From: Calamus simplicifolius
Taxonomy: Eukaryota; Streptophyta; Magnoliopsida; Arecales; Arecaceae
Length of the DNA stretch: 64,000 nucleotides
Direction: 5' to 3'
Assembly (NCBI GenBank): GCA_900491605.1
Contig: UESW01003831.1
Coordinates: forward strand, 1,055,124 to 1,119,123
Below the pieces are notes generated by a model. That model saw nothing but the letters and a program-made list of their open reading frames with translations. It had not been told where the DNA came from and searched no databases. Within the stretch, counting starts at the first letter, position 1. Each line of letters starts with the position of its first letter. The translations under genes were made by a program, and so were the position numbers. This document shows positions 33,901 through 45,496 of this stretch, piece after piece.

Positions 33901-34473
33901 AGCGACCCATTATTTCAGCAATCTGTTTCTTTTATTCCATTGAAGCGACCGGTGATCACTGCAGAGCCATCAATCCGAACCCATAAGCTTAAACCAAACG
34001 ACTTGTCTTGATATTTGCATCAGATGGGCTCTGGGAGCAATTAAGTGATGAGGCTGCAGTTGATATAGTCCTCAAGAACCCAAGAGCTGTAAGCCATCCT
34101 TCTTCCCTTTCTTTTGTTCTGGCATGTTCATTGTACCGGTTCTTCATGTTTAGTCATTCCCTTCTCATATCAATCTAAACATTCCACATTGATTCTGGAA
34201 TTTTTACAGGGAATAGCAAAGAGATTATTGAGAGCTGCCCTTAATGAAGCTGCAAGAAAAAGGGAGATGAGATATGATGATATAAAACGGATAGAGAAGG
34301 GAGTAAGGCGCCATTTTCATGACGACATCACTGTTATTGTGATCTACCTTGATCAGCACCAACCAGGAGGTCAATCCAGATTGAAGAGCGCTTACGAGTA
34401 CACTAGTGCACCTGTTGATATATTCTCTCTGAACTCTGATGAATCTGAAGACCCTCTTTGGCCCGTCCGTTGA
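30939..34473 (+). CDS. Protein phosphatase 2C (clade D-like), four exons, one-base deletion in exon 3
   Basis: Exons are 30939-31197, 31333-31700, 33853-34088 and 34210-34473, all with GT/AG borders. Exon 1 gives MLRSFFRPLDRCFGRFGGGD and the metal-binding YVGVYDGHGGPEASRF (DGHGG at residues 66-70). Exon 2 carries SVGSCCLVGAI, YVANLGDCRAVLG and DHNVAVEEVRKEL. Exon 3 has VSRSIGDVYLKKPEF. Exon 4 ends with KGVRRHFHDDITVIVIYLD. The layout and N-terminus resemble plant clade D PP2Cs, plasma-membrane-associated Ser/Thr phosphatases that oppose activation of H+-ATPases in auxin-driven growth. Exon 3 is 236 nt, one short of a codon multiple. The frame breaks after 34005 and reaches TGA at 34009-34011 (261 aa), losing the FASDGLWE and DDITV motifs. 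With one extra base all phases fit and the protein is 375 aa, the usual size. Family assignment is firm; whether the gene is intact is open. Confidence 0.9.
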
Positions 34474-35804
34474 GAGTTTGTGCATGATTCATGCGATGTG
34501 AAAGGAGCTGGTGTTGCATGTCACTTGACCTTATAGCTGACACTCTTAACAAAAGGAGTCGAGGACAGGAGAGTCTTGAATAAGAATATGGGATATGGTG
34601 TACATAAAGAAGTCTGTTGATAGAGCCAAAATTTTTAGTGCTTTTATTTTATTTTATTTTTGGTCACCATCATTTTTCTCTTAAAGTTATAGATGAGGTT
34701 CCTTTCGTTGAAATTTGTTGGCTGTTTGGATGTTGTTTCTTGCCTTCAGCTGGCATTGAGTGCTTTTGTCTGACTTGGATACTGTTCCATATGGTCTCAA
34801 CAGCCCAGCAGCAGCCCTTTTCTCCTTTTTGTTATCCGTTGTTGCCGTAAATTAAAATTTTATCTGGTTGTCCTAACATAATGATCAGGGCAGAGCCAGG
34901 ATTTTCAACTAGGAGGCATCATTTACAATTCGATCAATGATTATTTTAACAAATTACAAGTCTTCTTAACAATTTCACCAATGATTTATTGAATTAATTA
35001 CAGGTCTTATATATAAGTGAGATGCTGTCCTTCCATCCATCTCTATATCCCCTTTAAATCAGATTTAGGAACCAAGAACCATGGGACTCGGGGTCTGTAA
35101 GAACCAAAGAGACAGATCTGAACAAAAAAAATACTATCTTGATTTTTTTCTTTATTTTCATTTTGATGGGTAGAATTGAACAGCAGTGTGCAGTGCAGTC
35201 GATTTCAATTTCATGAGATTGTGCCAGTTGATTTCGATTTCAATTAATTTGCAGATTTACGTTCCTTTTTTTTTTTTTTTTCTTCCATCCTTTCCAAACA
35301 AAAAGAAAACTTTTCCTTCAAACAGATCCTTCCCCTCCCTCCACCATTCCCCTTCATTCAATCTGCAAATTAGTCCTTTTTCTTTAATTTTTGCGATTCC
35401 AATTTTGTCCAGCTCTTGGTTTGCGTTTTTGTTTAAACAAAGCCGCTCACAATCCATCAAAAAAGGATGACAGTGTTTCTACGCCACTCTATTGCATCCC
35501 ACAAGTTCACAAACCCTTTGAAGAACCGCATCAATACAACAGAGATAACTCTGTTCATCATCATTGCTAACCCATCTCATATGAAGCAGTACAAGAACTA
35601 GATACCTAAACCATCAAAATAAAAATAAAATAATGTCCAAATGCAATGTCATCACCAAAGAAAACAAAAAAAATACAAGTGAGCGTGATAAATGAGATAA
35701 ACAGAGGCAAGAAGACCAAAATACAAGCAGGGATACAGAACAAGAAATGGGCAGCTATCTCGAGCACTAGTATTCCATTGATATATATATATATATATAG
35801 CAGT
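34474..35804. other. PP2C 3' UTR and intergenic DNA up to the AGP gene
   Basis: The first 150-400 bp probably include the PP2C 3' UTR. The rest holds a T-run near 35267 and an (AT)n run at 35780-35799, just past the AGP stop codon. The two genes are convergent. Confidence 0.5.
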
Positions 35805-38800
35805 TTAGATCACCAACACGGCAGCGGCGAGAAGCGGCCCCGAGATCAGTCCCACTATCACCTTCCTCACCCTCGCTGATCCACTCTGCATCAAAATAAA
35901 TGGACGGATATTATTTTTCAGAAAACCACACAACATGTAGTTGAATCATAGCCACATCCGTAACGCGAGTGCAATGCACGTGCCGACGCGGCGAATGCTG
36001 TGCACGTGATATCATTTCCTTCGATGTTTCGTTAATTAATAAAAGCTATAGAAATCTCTCGTCGCTTTACAACTGGCACCGTCGCCGCTTCCAATTTTAA
36101 TAACGACAGGAAAAGTTATGAATAGAGTATTTATTTATTTATTTATTTTCCTGCTCTGTTACATCACCGAAAGCATTCAGTGACACGTTTATCTCCTTAT
36201 AACGGCCATTATTTATCGATAGACAACTTTTAAATTTTTATTATAAGAATAATCGCTGAGACAGCGGCTGCTCCAACAATAATAATAACATAAAAGAAAT
36301 GCTGTTACCTTTTACTTTGTTTTTATTAAATAAAATAATATATTTGTAATGCACCTTACAATCAACTTCAAGGGAATCTCGGGGAAAATTTTGAAATTAA
36401 AAGAAGTTATTATTTAACAGAGAGAATAAGTGAAAATAAAGGCCCTTATTTATGCCATAACGGTACGCCATAATAGAATAATGGCCATTATATTCCTCAC
36501 GTTATTTTCCTCACTAAAGCAACGAGCACGGATGAAAGGGGTACAACTAAATCATGACAACTCACAAGTAGGTTAAAATTAATTCAAGTAGCTTAAAATT
36601 AATTCAAAAAATGCTTAAAATCGATTAGCTACTTATCGAACCAAGCTACTCAAATTAAAATACTTAGCTTAAAAAACTTCCAAACTAAATCAAATTTACT
36701 TAATTTTATTATTTATTTTTATAATTATATGATGAGAAGCAAAATTGTTATCGCGTCGATGCTTGTGCATATTATAAAAAAGGTCGAGATCAATCTCGAC
36801 ATTCGATCAGTCAGCTATCATGTCTGAAAAACAGCAGAGCCCAATCACCTTTAGCAGAGTCAAATCGCCTTTAGCGGAACCAAACTATTTTTATGCCTCA
36901 GCAAATCAAACTATTCTCATGGCTCGACGAACTGAGCTATCTTTAAGCCTTGGCAAACCAAATTATTTCTATGTCTACCGAGCTATTCTCGTGCCTCGAT
37001 CAAACCGAGGCATTTGAGCGCCTCTGCGGAGCCAAGCATGAGAAAGTTTAAATTCATGATAGTTTAACATCTTAAGAAAAAAATTATACAAATAATGCTG
37101 AAAATGGCCTAAGGCCTATGAAAACGGCCCAGGGCCTATAAGATCGCTGAATCTCAAAGTATCAACCAACTCTTCTAGCTGTCGATTCTCTAATGAACTA
37201 GATACTGATCCTACCGATTCCGAAACAAACTTGATTCGAATCTAATTCGAATCTAAACAATTTTCGAACCCCCTACAACGTACCCAAAGAATCAGATGAT
37301 CGCTTATAAATATTCTAATCCTGAAGTGTCTCATGTATGCTTCCACTGACACTCAGATTGAAAACTCCATTGAAGCTCAAGCAAAACTCTGAATTCTCAA
37401 AAGGCCATCCATCTTGAGAAACTCTTCTGCAAGAGCCTTCTTCTCACATCTGCTTGTGAATTTTTACTTACTTGAATGTCGAAGGATCTTCCGCAAAGAA
37501 CCACCCTAGATATTCTCTGCGTGAGAACTGTCTTGCAGATTTCATCTGAACGAAAAATTAATGTCGAGATCTGAAATCGAGCTGCAACCGAATCGAAAAA
37601 CAAATTTTTATAGCAATATATATATTTATAATATTATTTTAATTATATATTTTTAAATTTTTAATTATAAATATATTTATTTTAATTTAAAAATTATTTT
37701 TAAATTTTTATATATAAATTTGAATTTTATCAAGCACGAGTATATTGTGCTCAGATCAAGCTCAAATTTTAAACTTTAAAAAAAAATTTAGAGTTGAATC
37801 AAGTTTGAACTTGTTAGGCATCGACTTGACTCACTCAATTATACCCCCAGTGAAACCCATTTTGACGGCTATAACGTCGTTATTTAAACAAGCAGCCAAC
37901 AACAATACCATGGCACTGCAGCGATTCTGAAGTGACCCCATTTCAATGCATTTTAATCGGAACAACTCATGTAGCGTGACCCATCAATCCGGATACAACC
38001 ATTCGGATCTATTTATTTCAGTTAATATTTTTTAATTAATTATTATTTTATCCTAATATACAAATAAATGATTGGATGGAAATAAATTAAATAAGTGAAT
38101 ATATCATTATTTTATGATTAAATTGATATTAAATATATTATATTATACGATTTACATGAATTACACGATGATGCATTTATGCTAACAAGTGCCAACTTTG
38201 AGGTTAACCAGACACGTTTATGCTCCACATTTGATTTGTTACCCCTAATTTACCATCCATGGCCGATATATCGTTTACCACACCGGGAACATAATTGAGC
38301 AGATAAAAATGTCAGCTTCCTGAGATTAACCAGCGGTTAACACGTGTCGAGCAACATGAAACAGTCCACCGACTCGACATGGACTCTCGGAGACAGGCAA
38401 ACCGGCTGGATCTCCAGATCCTTCGGTTTGTCTTGACCATTGGCTAAAACTTTAGCCATCAACGTTGTGGCCTGGATCGGGCGGCCGCGCACGATATTCA
38501 ACGATCGCGATTTCCCGAGTCATGACACGCACTCTTAAAGTACGCTTCGTCGGGCCATGAGTTCCGAGACCGAGACACCAAGATGGCTCAGCTGGCAAAA
38601 CCAAGCGGAACTCAAAATTTACCTTCCCCCGGATTTTAGTGTAAATTTTGAGTTCCGGCTCGGGGTTAGGACAGTTGGCGTACGGCCTCGAGCCTCGTGA
38701 GTGCAAGCTAGCGTTCGTTTGCGAGGTTTCGCTATGGTGCGCGTCCCCACGCCAGCGACGGTCAAAGTAGTTTCTGAAACTGGGACACGGAAGCCGGGCT

Positions 38801-39512
38801 CGACCGGATCCGATCCAACGGCACAGATCTCCCGTCGAACGTCAGCCTGCATTGCCCCAATATCGTGCGCCGGTGGGGCGTCAGGTCTCCGACCGGATCC
38901 GACGCCTCAGATCCGATCGCCTACGGCGCACGTTAGATAGCAACGACGAGGGTATAGAATCGGGGGGAGAGAATGGCGTACCGTATCGTCGGAGGTATCG
39001 CCACTAGGTCCCGGGGCGGCGGCCTCCGGAGTCGCGGTGGGCGTCTCCACCGGCATCAGAGCGGCTGGCGAGGGCGCGGAGGCAGCGCCCTTCTTCTTCT
39101 TCTTGCTCTTGCTCGGAGCCGGAGCTGGCACCTCGGCGGGCTTCGGCGAGGCGGCGGCCGGGGTTGGAGTGGCCGCGATCGGGACTGGGGCGGGGGGAGA
39201 CAATGTGGGTGGGGGCGTCGTCGGGGGACTGCTCACCGGCACCGACGCAGGAGGAGTAGATACCGGGGCCTTGACGGGAGCGTTTGCAGGTGGCATGGTC
39301 ACCGGGGAAGCCTGAGGGGCGGAGGTAGGCGCCGTGGAGGGGGCAGGGGTGGTGGCTTGGGTGGTGGGAGCAGCGGCGGGGGCGGGGACGGTGGGGGAGG
39401 TGGGGGCGGAAGCGGAAGGGGTGGTGGTGGGAGCGCCCGCGGGGGCCTGGGCGCCGGCGTTGGCGAAGGCGAGGCAGAGGAGCGCGACGGCGACCGCGGT
39501 GCACCGATCCAT
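35805..39512 (-). CDS. Lysine-rich classical arabinogalactan protein, two exons
   Basis: Exon 1 (39512-38982) begins MDRCTAVAVALLCLAFANAG, a typical secretion signal, followed by about 115 residues of Ala/Pro/Ser/Thr with many AP, SP and TP pairs, the sites for Pro hydroxylation and arabinogalactan chains. A short Lys run (SKSKKKKK, residues 134-141) and a second Pro-rich part follow, ending GDTSDDT. The donor is ACG|GTACGC, phase 0. Exon 2 (35885-35805) follows a TGCAG acceptor and encodes SGSARVRKVIVGLISGPL plus AAAVLVI and a stop, a basic then hydrophobic tail as needed for GPI anchoring. The total is 203 aa, close to Arabidopsis AGP17/18/19 (about 185-220 aa). The role is an extracellular, plasma-membrane-anchored proteoglycan. 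The 3.1-kb intron holds a solo LTR and a hairpin. Without exon 2 the frame reads through the donor into unrelated sequence. Confidence 0.85.
36730..37615 (+). repeat. Solo LTR, Tat-like, in the AGP intron
   Basis: The start TGATGAGAAGCAAAATTG and the order of blocks match the Tat LTR: a degenerate array of GCC/GAGC motifs (36830-37020), 'gcttataaatattc' as TATA region, then GTCGAAGGATCTTCCGC and GCGTGAGAAC near the end. The flanks TTATA and ATATA differ at one base. No internal region is attached, so it is a solo LTR. Confidence 0.65.
38606..38657. repeat. Perfect 17-bp inverted repeat with 18-base loop
   Basis: CGGAACTCAAAATTTAC (38606-38622) is followed by 18 bases and then its exact complement (38641-38657). 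It lies in the AGP intron about 320 bp inside the donor. In the pre-mRNA this would be a strong hairpin. No longer TIR or target duplication is visible. Confidence 0.85.
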
Positions 39513-40970
39513 GATTAGAGTGAATGCGGAGTAGAGACCGGCAGCGGTAGGGGTGAGTACAAATAGAAGGTGGGGAAGGGAAGAAGAAGAGGAGGAGGAG
39601 GAGGGAAGACAACAAAAAGAGATGAGCTACAGGTCGACGAACAACAGACTGGCAGTGGGGCCCGCGGGGCACGGGAAAGTGGGGCATCGGTGGCCGAGTC
39701 GGACCGGAAATAGGGGCCGTACTGGAGATGGGCGGTTCCCGTGAGTCGGGGTTGGCCTGGGTTTAAAGGGGCACCGCCAGCGTCAGGAGATGGGGACGGG
39801 TGCGGGGTACGTGGGTATATGTGCCTTGCAAGGGAAAACTCCCGCTTTAAGGTGTACGGGTGTTCTCACCGTCGCTGTCGTTGGCCTTGCTTTGTTGTAC
39901 GTCTTGGCGACGCCTTCAGCTCGTAATGTTATTAAGGTATCGTTTGATTATCAAAAAGTTATTTTAAAAATAAAAATAAAATTTTTAAAAATAATTTATT
40001 TTTTTATTTTTTTAAATTTTTTAATAAAAATTTGATATTTTATACTATTTTAATATAATTAATGTTATTTTAAATAATTTTTAAATAATATAGAAATAAG
40101 TATGTATTTCACTGAAATATATAAAAAATTTTTAAAAAATTTTCAAACATACCCCTTGATCCAATAGAAAAAAAAAATGATTTATTAATTTAATTTTTAA
40201 TATAATTACTTAAATTAAATTATTTTTTTATTAATAAATAAAATAAAAATTAAGACTTTGAGTTTAGCAAATTCATCAACATCATTATGCATTGAAAAAT
40301 ATGTAAATTTTTTACCATATATAAAACTTAAATAATTATTAAATTATAATAATTTATAATTATTATTCAAGAGTTGAATAATATATAATTTGATAATATA
40401 TATTATAAAGCCCAAATAGTTGAGAACAAAAAAAAATTAATAACTTTATATTGATTTCATGCATAACTTTTAAATATTGTTTAAGCATATGTCAAGAAAG
40501 GTACTATTTATGATAATTTTATTTTATTTTAATTTTTTAATAATCTTCATGTTTTAAAAAAATATGTTTTATCCTTTTTTTAATTTATTTGGATTAAAAA
40601 CGGCTCAAGAATATCATTTCAATTTTACCACAAGTTTTTCAGACATAAAACTGCAGCACCACAACCTGCTTTTCTTAAAGTCAATGACAGATTGGCCAAT
40701 TGATTCAAGAAAGGGAATTATAGATCTACAAGCTAGCAAGAGATTCATGATAATATCTGCAATAGAGACACAAAAGTATTGCAATTTCTAAGAAGTGCCT
40801 ATAATATAAAACAATCATATTTGCTAACAAAACATAGGTGCTGTCACAACTTACAAAAGAAAAATTTTATCCATGTTTCCCCACTATCATCAACAAATGT
40901 TTCAATGTTCCCAACAACTCAGGATAACAAAACAGAATAAAAATGATCAAGCATGATACTTAATGCCTAT
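39513..40970. other. AGP 5' UTR/promoter, then AT-rich intergenic DNA
   Basis: A purine-rich (GAGGAG)n stretch at 39580-39610 lies in the probable AGP leader or core promoter. No canonical TATA box is evident. Beyond 39960 the sequence is AT-rich and no gene is recognised. Confidence 0.45.
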
Positions 40971-41710
40971 TGATGCGGATAAATCATCCGTATTGAGCGA
41001 CAGGCATGCTGAGGTTTGTCGTGGGCTTCCAAGTGGGATGGAGGGGTCGTCTCCCTTCTTCGGAACCCTGCAAAAGTTCCGACCGGTGCTCCCGGCGAGG
41101 ACCCTCCGACGCTCAAGTTAGTAAACTTATCGCTCAGTTCTGTAGTAATGAGATAAGAGTTGAGATAGAGAGCGATAGCTAGGGAGAGAGAAAGAGAGAT
41201 CCCCTGCATTGAGCTTGGGTCCTCTTCTTATACCTGTCTGGGGGGGTCCTATTTACCTCGTTCCGTTGGAACCGTCGAATATTCCTCGTTGGGATAAGTT
41301 TCTCTGAACGGCAAGTGGTTAAGCCGTTGCTGGATGAGGGCCGCTTGTAGCGGTAACTGCCAAGCGTGCTAGCACTTGCCCGTGATTTCAGTGAGCGAGG
41401 TACACGGCAATAGACCTCGAATCATGGGATCTGTTGCCTGAAACGGGTTATTGGGCATGCGAGAAAGGCACCAAGTTAGGACCGAATCCGTTGTTGGAAG
41501 CCGGAACCAGAGGCCGGAGCTGGAGACCGGAGCTAAAGGCCGTCGCTGGAGGCCGGAGCCAAGGGCCGGAGCTGGAGGCCATCGCTGGAGGCCGGAGCCA
41601 AAGGTCGGAGCTGGAGGCCAGAGCTGGAAGCCGGAGCCAAAGGCCATCGCTGGAGGCCGTCGCTGGAGGCAGGAGCCAAAGTTCTATTTCTGGGTTTTGC
41701 TGTCACATCA
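40971..41710 (-). repeat. Solo LTR, Tat-like, minus orientation
   Basis: The ends are TGATGCGGAT and TCACATCA, the same TGATG...CATCA type as the LTR at 45943-47215. The minus strand keeps the ACTTGAGCGTCGGAGGGTCC block also present near the 3' end of the other Tat LTRs. A short GGCCGGAGC-type array fills 41505-41690. The flanks do not form an obvious target duplication. Confidence 0.6.
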
Positions 41711-41773
41711 TTATTTCTGAAAATCGTGCAAAAGATAATACCACCCAGAGGAAATGGTCTCCGGCGTCGCCAT

Positions 41774-42346
41774 TCATCCAATACTGAGGCATGTGACAAT
41801 CTTTCCTTTCATTTTCTTGGGATCAAGAGAGTCCATGAAGCAAAACTCCTTGTCACTGGCAGAAACGTTAGCTTTCTTGGCATCAGCAACATTGATCAAC
41901 GGATAGAACTTGTTGGCTGGTAGGATAGCTGTTGAAAGGCTCTGTCCCTTTATCCGCTTGTTGTTGCCAAGAGTCAGGAAGGAGGAGAAGTCCCGGTCCA
42001 TGGTGCTTGCTCCACAGTAATGATCCATGGTGCAACGTTGCTAACCGACGCTACCGTCGGGCCTGCGTTGCCAGCGGAGCAACGCACCGTGATCCCTTTA
42101 GCGACGGCCTGGAACAAGCCTATCGCGATAGGGTCACCGAAGAAATCTATGGAGGAGTCGCTTCCGAGGGAGACGGAGATCACATCAACGCCATCGTGGA
42201 TGGCCGCATCAAAGGCTGAAAGGATCTCCGCGGAGAAGCATCCCTCCCAACACGCCTTGTAGGCAGTGACACGGGCTTTCTGTGAGCCACCCTTAGCTAT
42301 CTCATTGGCATAGCCGAAGATGCTGGCCCCCGGGACCAAGCGCCCT

Positions 42347-42377
<31 letters not shown>

Positions 42378-42420
42378 TGCGTCGAGAGGGTGTGTGTGCT
42401 GTTTTACTGGGGAATTCCCT
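41774..42420 (-). pseudogene. Subtilisin-like serine protease (S8) fragment
   Basis: Leftward reading gives VPGASIFGYANEIAKGG, AYKACWEGCFSAEILSAFDA, DGVDVISVSLGSDSSIDFFG and SAGNAGPTVASVSNVAPWII, the plant subtilase core including the oxyanion Asn (in SAGNAGPT). After a frameshift the start of the PA-domain region follows (MDRDFSSFLTLGNNKRIKGQ, then GKIVTCLSIG and a stop). The catalytic Ser region, most of the Asp/His part and the start are missing. Upstream, a 28-C run replaces sequence after HTLST. It is clearly a dead fragment of a secreted protease gene. Confidence 0.8.
42347..42374. repeat. Homopolymer of 28 C
   Basis: An unbroken C-run sits within the subtilase fragment, at a position where related proteins have a short Gly pair. 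Confidence 0.95.
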
Positions 42421-42603
42421 GGTTTATCGGAAGGGAAGTAGGGGCGTTGCAACCGAGTCGGATGGCCCAGGCTCTCAAAGATCGCGGCCAGTTTCAGAAC
42501 AAACTGCACTCATGGGTTTATTAACTGGCCTCATCACCTATTAATACAGCAGCTTCCAAAAGTCGTCTTGATATATATTATAAAAGTTCAATTTGAAACA
42601 GAC

Positions 42604-42813
42604 CTTGGCCAGAAACTTCACCGGATTCCTCTTCTTGGGAAAGAACTTTGGCTCCGTCTTAGGCTTGGGAGCAGCAGCCTTGATCTGCTTTCCTCTGATG
42701 GAGGCCTTGGACTCCTTGGGCAGCTCATCCGGTGACTTGCTGTCGCCACTACTACTGCCCCTCCCCCCTCTTCACCGCCGCCTTCCTTTTTCCTCCCCCT
42801 TGGTGTCACCCAT
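42604..42813 (-). other. Exon-like Lys/Pro-rich segment, unidentified
   Basis: The minus strand has an ATG at 42813 (MGDTKGEEKG) and, after a frameshift, an ordered frame at 42741-42604 reading SPDELPKESKASIRGKQIK, AAAPKPKTEPKFFPKKRNP and VKFLAK up to a possible splice donor. The composition looks like a real protein start rather than noise. I do not recognise the family. It may be a broken first exon. Confidence 0.35.
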
Positions 42814-43283
42814 GGCCTTTTCATCTCCGAGGCTAAGATTAGGGTTAGGATTTAGATAGAAGCAAGCGAGAGAATGAGAGATATAGGAACTTCAGTGAGA
42901 GATAAAGAGGAGAGGGTGAGGGTGGGAGGGGGAGGGGAAGATGGAGATCTTCGCGTAGAGAGAATGCGGTCACAAGCCCAAATCGCTTTTTTACTTCCAT
43001 TATTTCCTTCCACAGGTGCCCCTGGAATGAAAAGAGTGAGAATACGCGCTAGTCCATATGGTACCATGGAATAGCAAAACGAGAATACCATCGGTTCGGA
43101 GAATAAGAATTCCTGTGGGGCCCATTCGCTTTTTTACACATGTTTGGAGGAATAATATGGAATAAGCCCCTATTCAAGACAGGAATAGGGCATCCAAACA
43201 TAGCCTTAAAGATTTCCTTTTTCTAGTTTAGTTATTTTAATGTCGTTACAAACGTCGCAGGATTCTGCGAGAATGAAGGATAA

Positions 43284-44072
43284 TGAGCGAAGTAAAATCA
43301 TCATCGCATCGATTGGCAGATGCAACAGTCGGCAAAATTCACTTTTGAGGTTTGATCCGATAACTATCATAATTAGAAAAGAATAAGTCGCACTACTTGC
43401 AATCTTTATGCCTCGATAGGGCCGAGCCATCTTCATACCTCGATAGGGCTGAGCCATCTTCGAACCTTAGTAGGACCGAGCTATCATCATGCCTCGATAG
43501 GGCCGAGCTATCTTCATGCCTCGATAGGGCCGAGCCTCTTCCTTCCAATGCAAGCATCATTGCTACCTTAAACCACGTTGGGTATCTCAAAGCATAAACC
43601 ATTCCGATCACAAAGATTTCAGAGTAAGCCTTTCAAAATAGAAACGAGAGCCACATACAGCACTCCATCCATGATCAACTAAATTTCAGATTCCTGATAA
43701 GGCTCATCAACCGCCAATCTTCATAACTGCATCCAGAAAATTGGGTAACTGCTTACCATTTCGACAGCACACAAATACTAAGTCCCAAGACCCCTTAGGT
43801 ATGCATCTCAAGGCAATTCTAAGCCTAGAGAAAACAAGCAGATGCCATTGCATTTCAAAGACCTTCTCTGGAGCATCATTCTTCAACAACCTTCTCCTCT
43901 CATTTGCTTACTTAGGGTTTTGCTGATTTGAGTATTTAAGGGTCTTTCGCAGGGATAACCCTCCATATTCCTTGCGTAAGGACTATTTTGCAGGTTTGCT
44001 AGGATAGAAAAAAGCTATTTGAATCCCGACGTGCGCCGATCTCAGGCCAAAGAACGAAAATCCACAGCAACA
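43284..44072 (+). repeat. Solo LTR, Tat-like
   Basis: It starts TGAGCGAAGTAAAATC and ends AGCAACA. Near the end, GAGTATTTAAGGGTCTTTCGC and TTGCGTAAGGAC are in the order seen in the full Tat LTR. A U3 array of about five 27-bp units with CTCGATAGGGCCGAG occupies 43405-43545. I found no clear target duplication. Confidence 0.6.
43405..43545. repeat. Hairpin-unit array in a solo LTR
   Basis: Five units of about 27 bp with the core CTCGATAGGGCCGAG, an inverted repeat with one mismatch. The layout is the same as in the 63-bp array of the complete Tat element. Confidence 0.8.
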
Positions 44073-44634
44073 ATGAGAATGTTATAATTGCCTTACTAGC
44101 CGACCAAACTTAACATAATCACCTATAAAATAATATTTTCTTAAAAAATTACCAAAAACTCAAGGAAAACTTTGCAGTGATTCCCCTACTAGAAAACAAA
44201 TAAAATGATGGCACAATGGCATGGTAAATCAGCTATTTTTCTTTTTTCTTTTTTTTTTGACGGTGATATGATTACATGAAACAACGACAAAAGTCCTACA
44301 AATGGTCAGATTAGATCCAAAGAGAGAGAAGTAAATGCTAGGGCATTCATCAAGACTTCCAACAAGTAATAAAATGGATGCATCATATATCTATTATGGC
44401 AAGGTGATACATTCCATCATTGAACCAGTCAAATGCCATGCAATTTCATATTATGTACAGGTTCTTCCTTCTTAATCTGGCAAGTCAAGGTGATTCCTAT
44501 GCACGAATCCAACAATAATTATGCTCATTCTCTCCAAAATTCTTTCATTTTCACTCCTAAGTGGCTAATGAAGCCATACTCAATCGATGATAGAGATCAC
44601 CTAAAGAAGCCATGACCAACCAACGGCAACCATC

Positions 44635-45496
44635 TGACAAAATTGATGAGATCACGTCCAGTCAATGACAATGATCAATTTTTCAAAGCGCCCCCAGTCG
44701 GCCTTTCAGGTAAGACCCGACTCAGCCATTCGGACTGTGCCCCCAATTGGTGTCCTTGGTCGGACCCAATTCGGCCACTCAGATTGTGCCTTCAATCGGC
44801 CTCCTCAGTCGGACCTAACTTGTACATCCGGGCTGCGCCTCCAATCAGTCTCTCAGATCGGACCCAACTCACCCATTTGGGCTACGCCTCTAACCGGCCT
44901 CCCCGACAAGATCCTTCATAGGGTAGCTCGTATGGCCCACCTACCATGCGGCCACCCATTTCTGACGAGGACCTAGCCCACCTACCATGTGGCCATCCAC
45001 TTCTGATTGGACCTGGCCTACTAACTTCACTGCGGCCATCCACATCTGACGAGACCTGGCCCATCAACCAACTACAATCATCCATACCTGATGAAACATG
45101 GCCTGCCATCTTTGACATGCCATAAAAGAAGGCACACCCTGATGTTGCTGGCCTCACCGCACATTTTCTGGCAAGTGGTTACACCTTGAGACTCACAAAT
45201 ATTCATAAAACGGGTAAGAGAAACCTCCGATCAGTAAGCCCAAGTAAAACACTCAAGCTAAGCAAACACTTACTCATATAGAGTACCTCTCTAAGACTTT
45301 TGAGCTTTTCTTCAAGCTCATGGTTGTTGTCTAGAGCACTAATTTGAGTATCGAAGGGTCTTTAATAGAATTTTTGGTCTTCGAAATTTCTTGCAAGATT
45401 CCAATCAGAGCGAAGCCCATCAAAAAATCTTAGGCTCGCCGAAGAAGACGATAAAAAACTCGCGAATGATCGAAAAAATGTGATATGACGCCAACA
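44635..45496 (+). repeat. Solo LTR, diverged Tat-like
   Basis: The start TGACAAAATTGATGAGATCA, a repeat block of about 60 bp with CAGTCGGAC/CGGCC motifs (44690-44900), and GAGTATCGAAGGGTCTTT before the end GCCAACA match the order of the other LTRs. The boundaries are approximate. Confidence 0.45.

Noticed and set aside
38973..39518. Gly/Arg-rich 181-codon frame opposite the AGP gene
   Set aside because: Shadow of the Pro/Ala-rich AGP exon 1 on the other strand.
42850..43205. Possible MITE ending in GGGCATCCAAACATAGCC
   Set aside because: One end looks MITE-like, but I could not find a matching inverted left end or target duplication.
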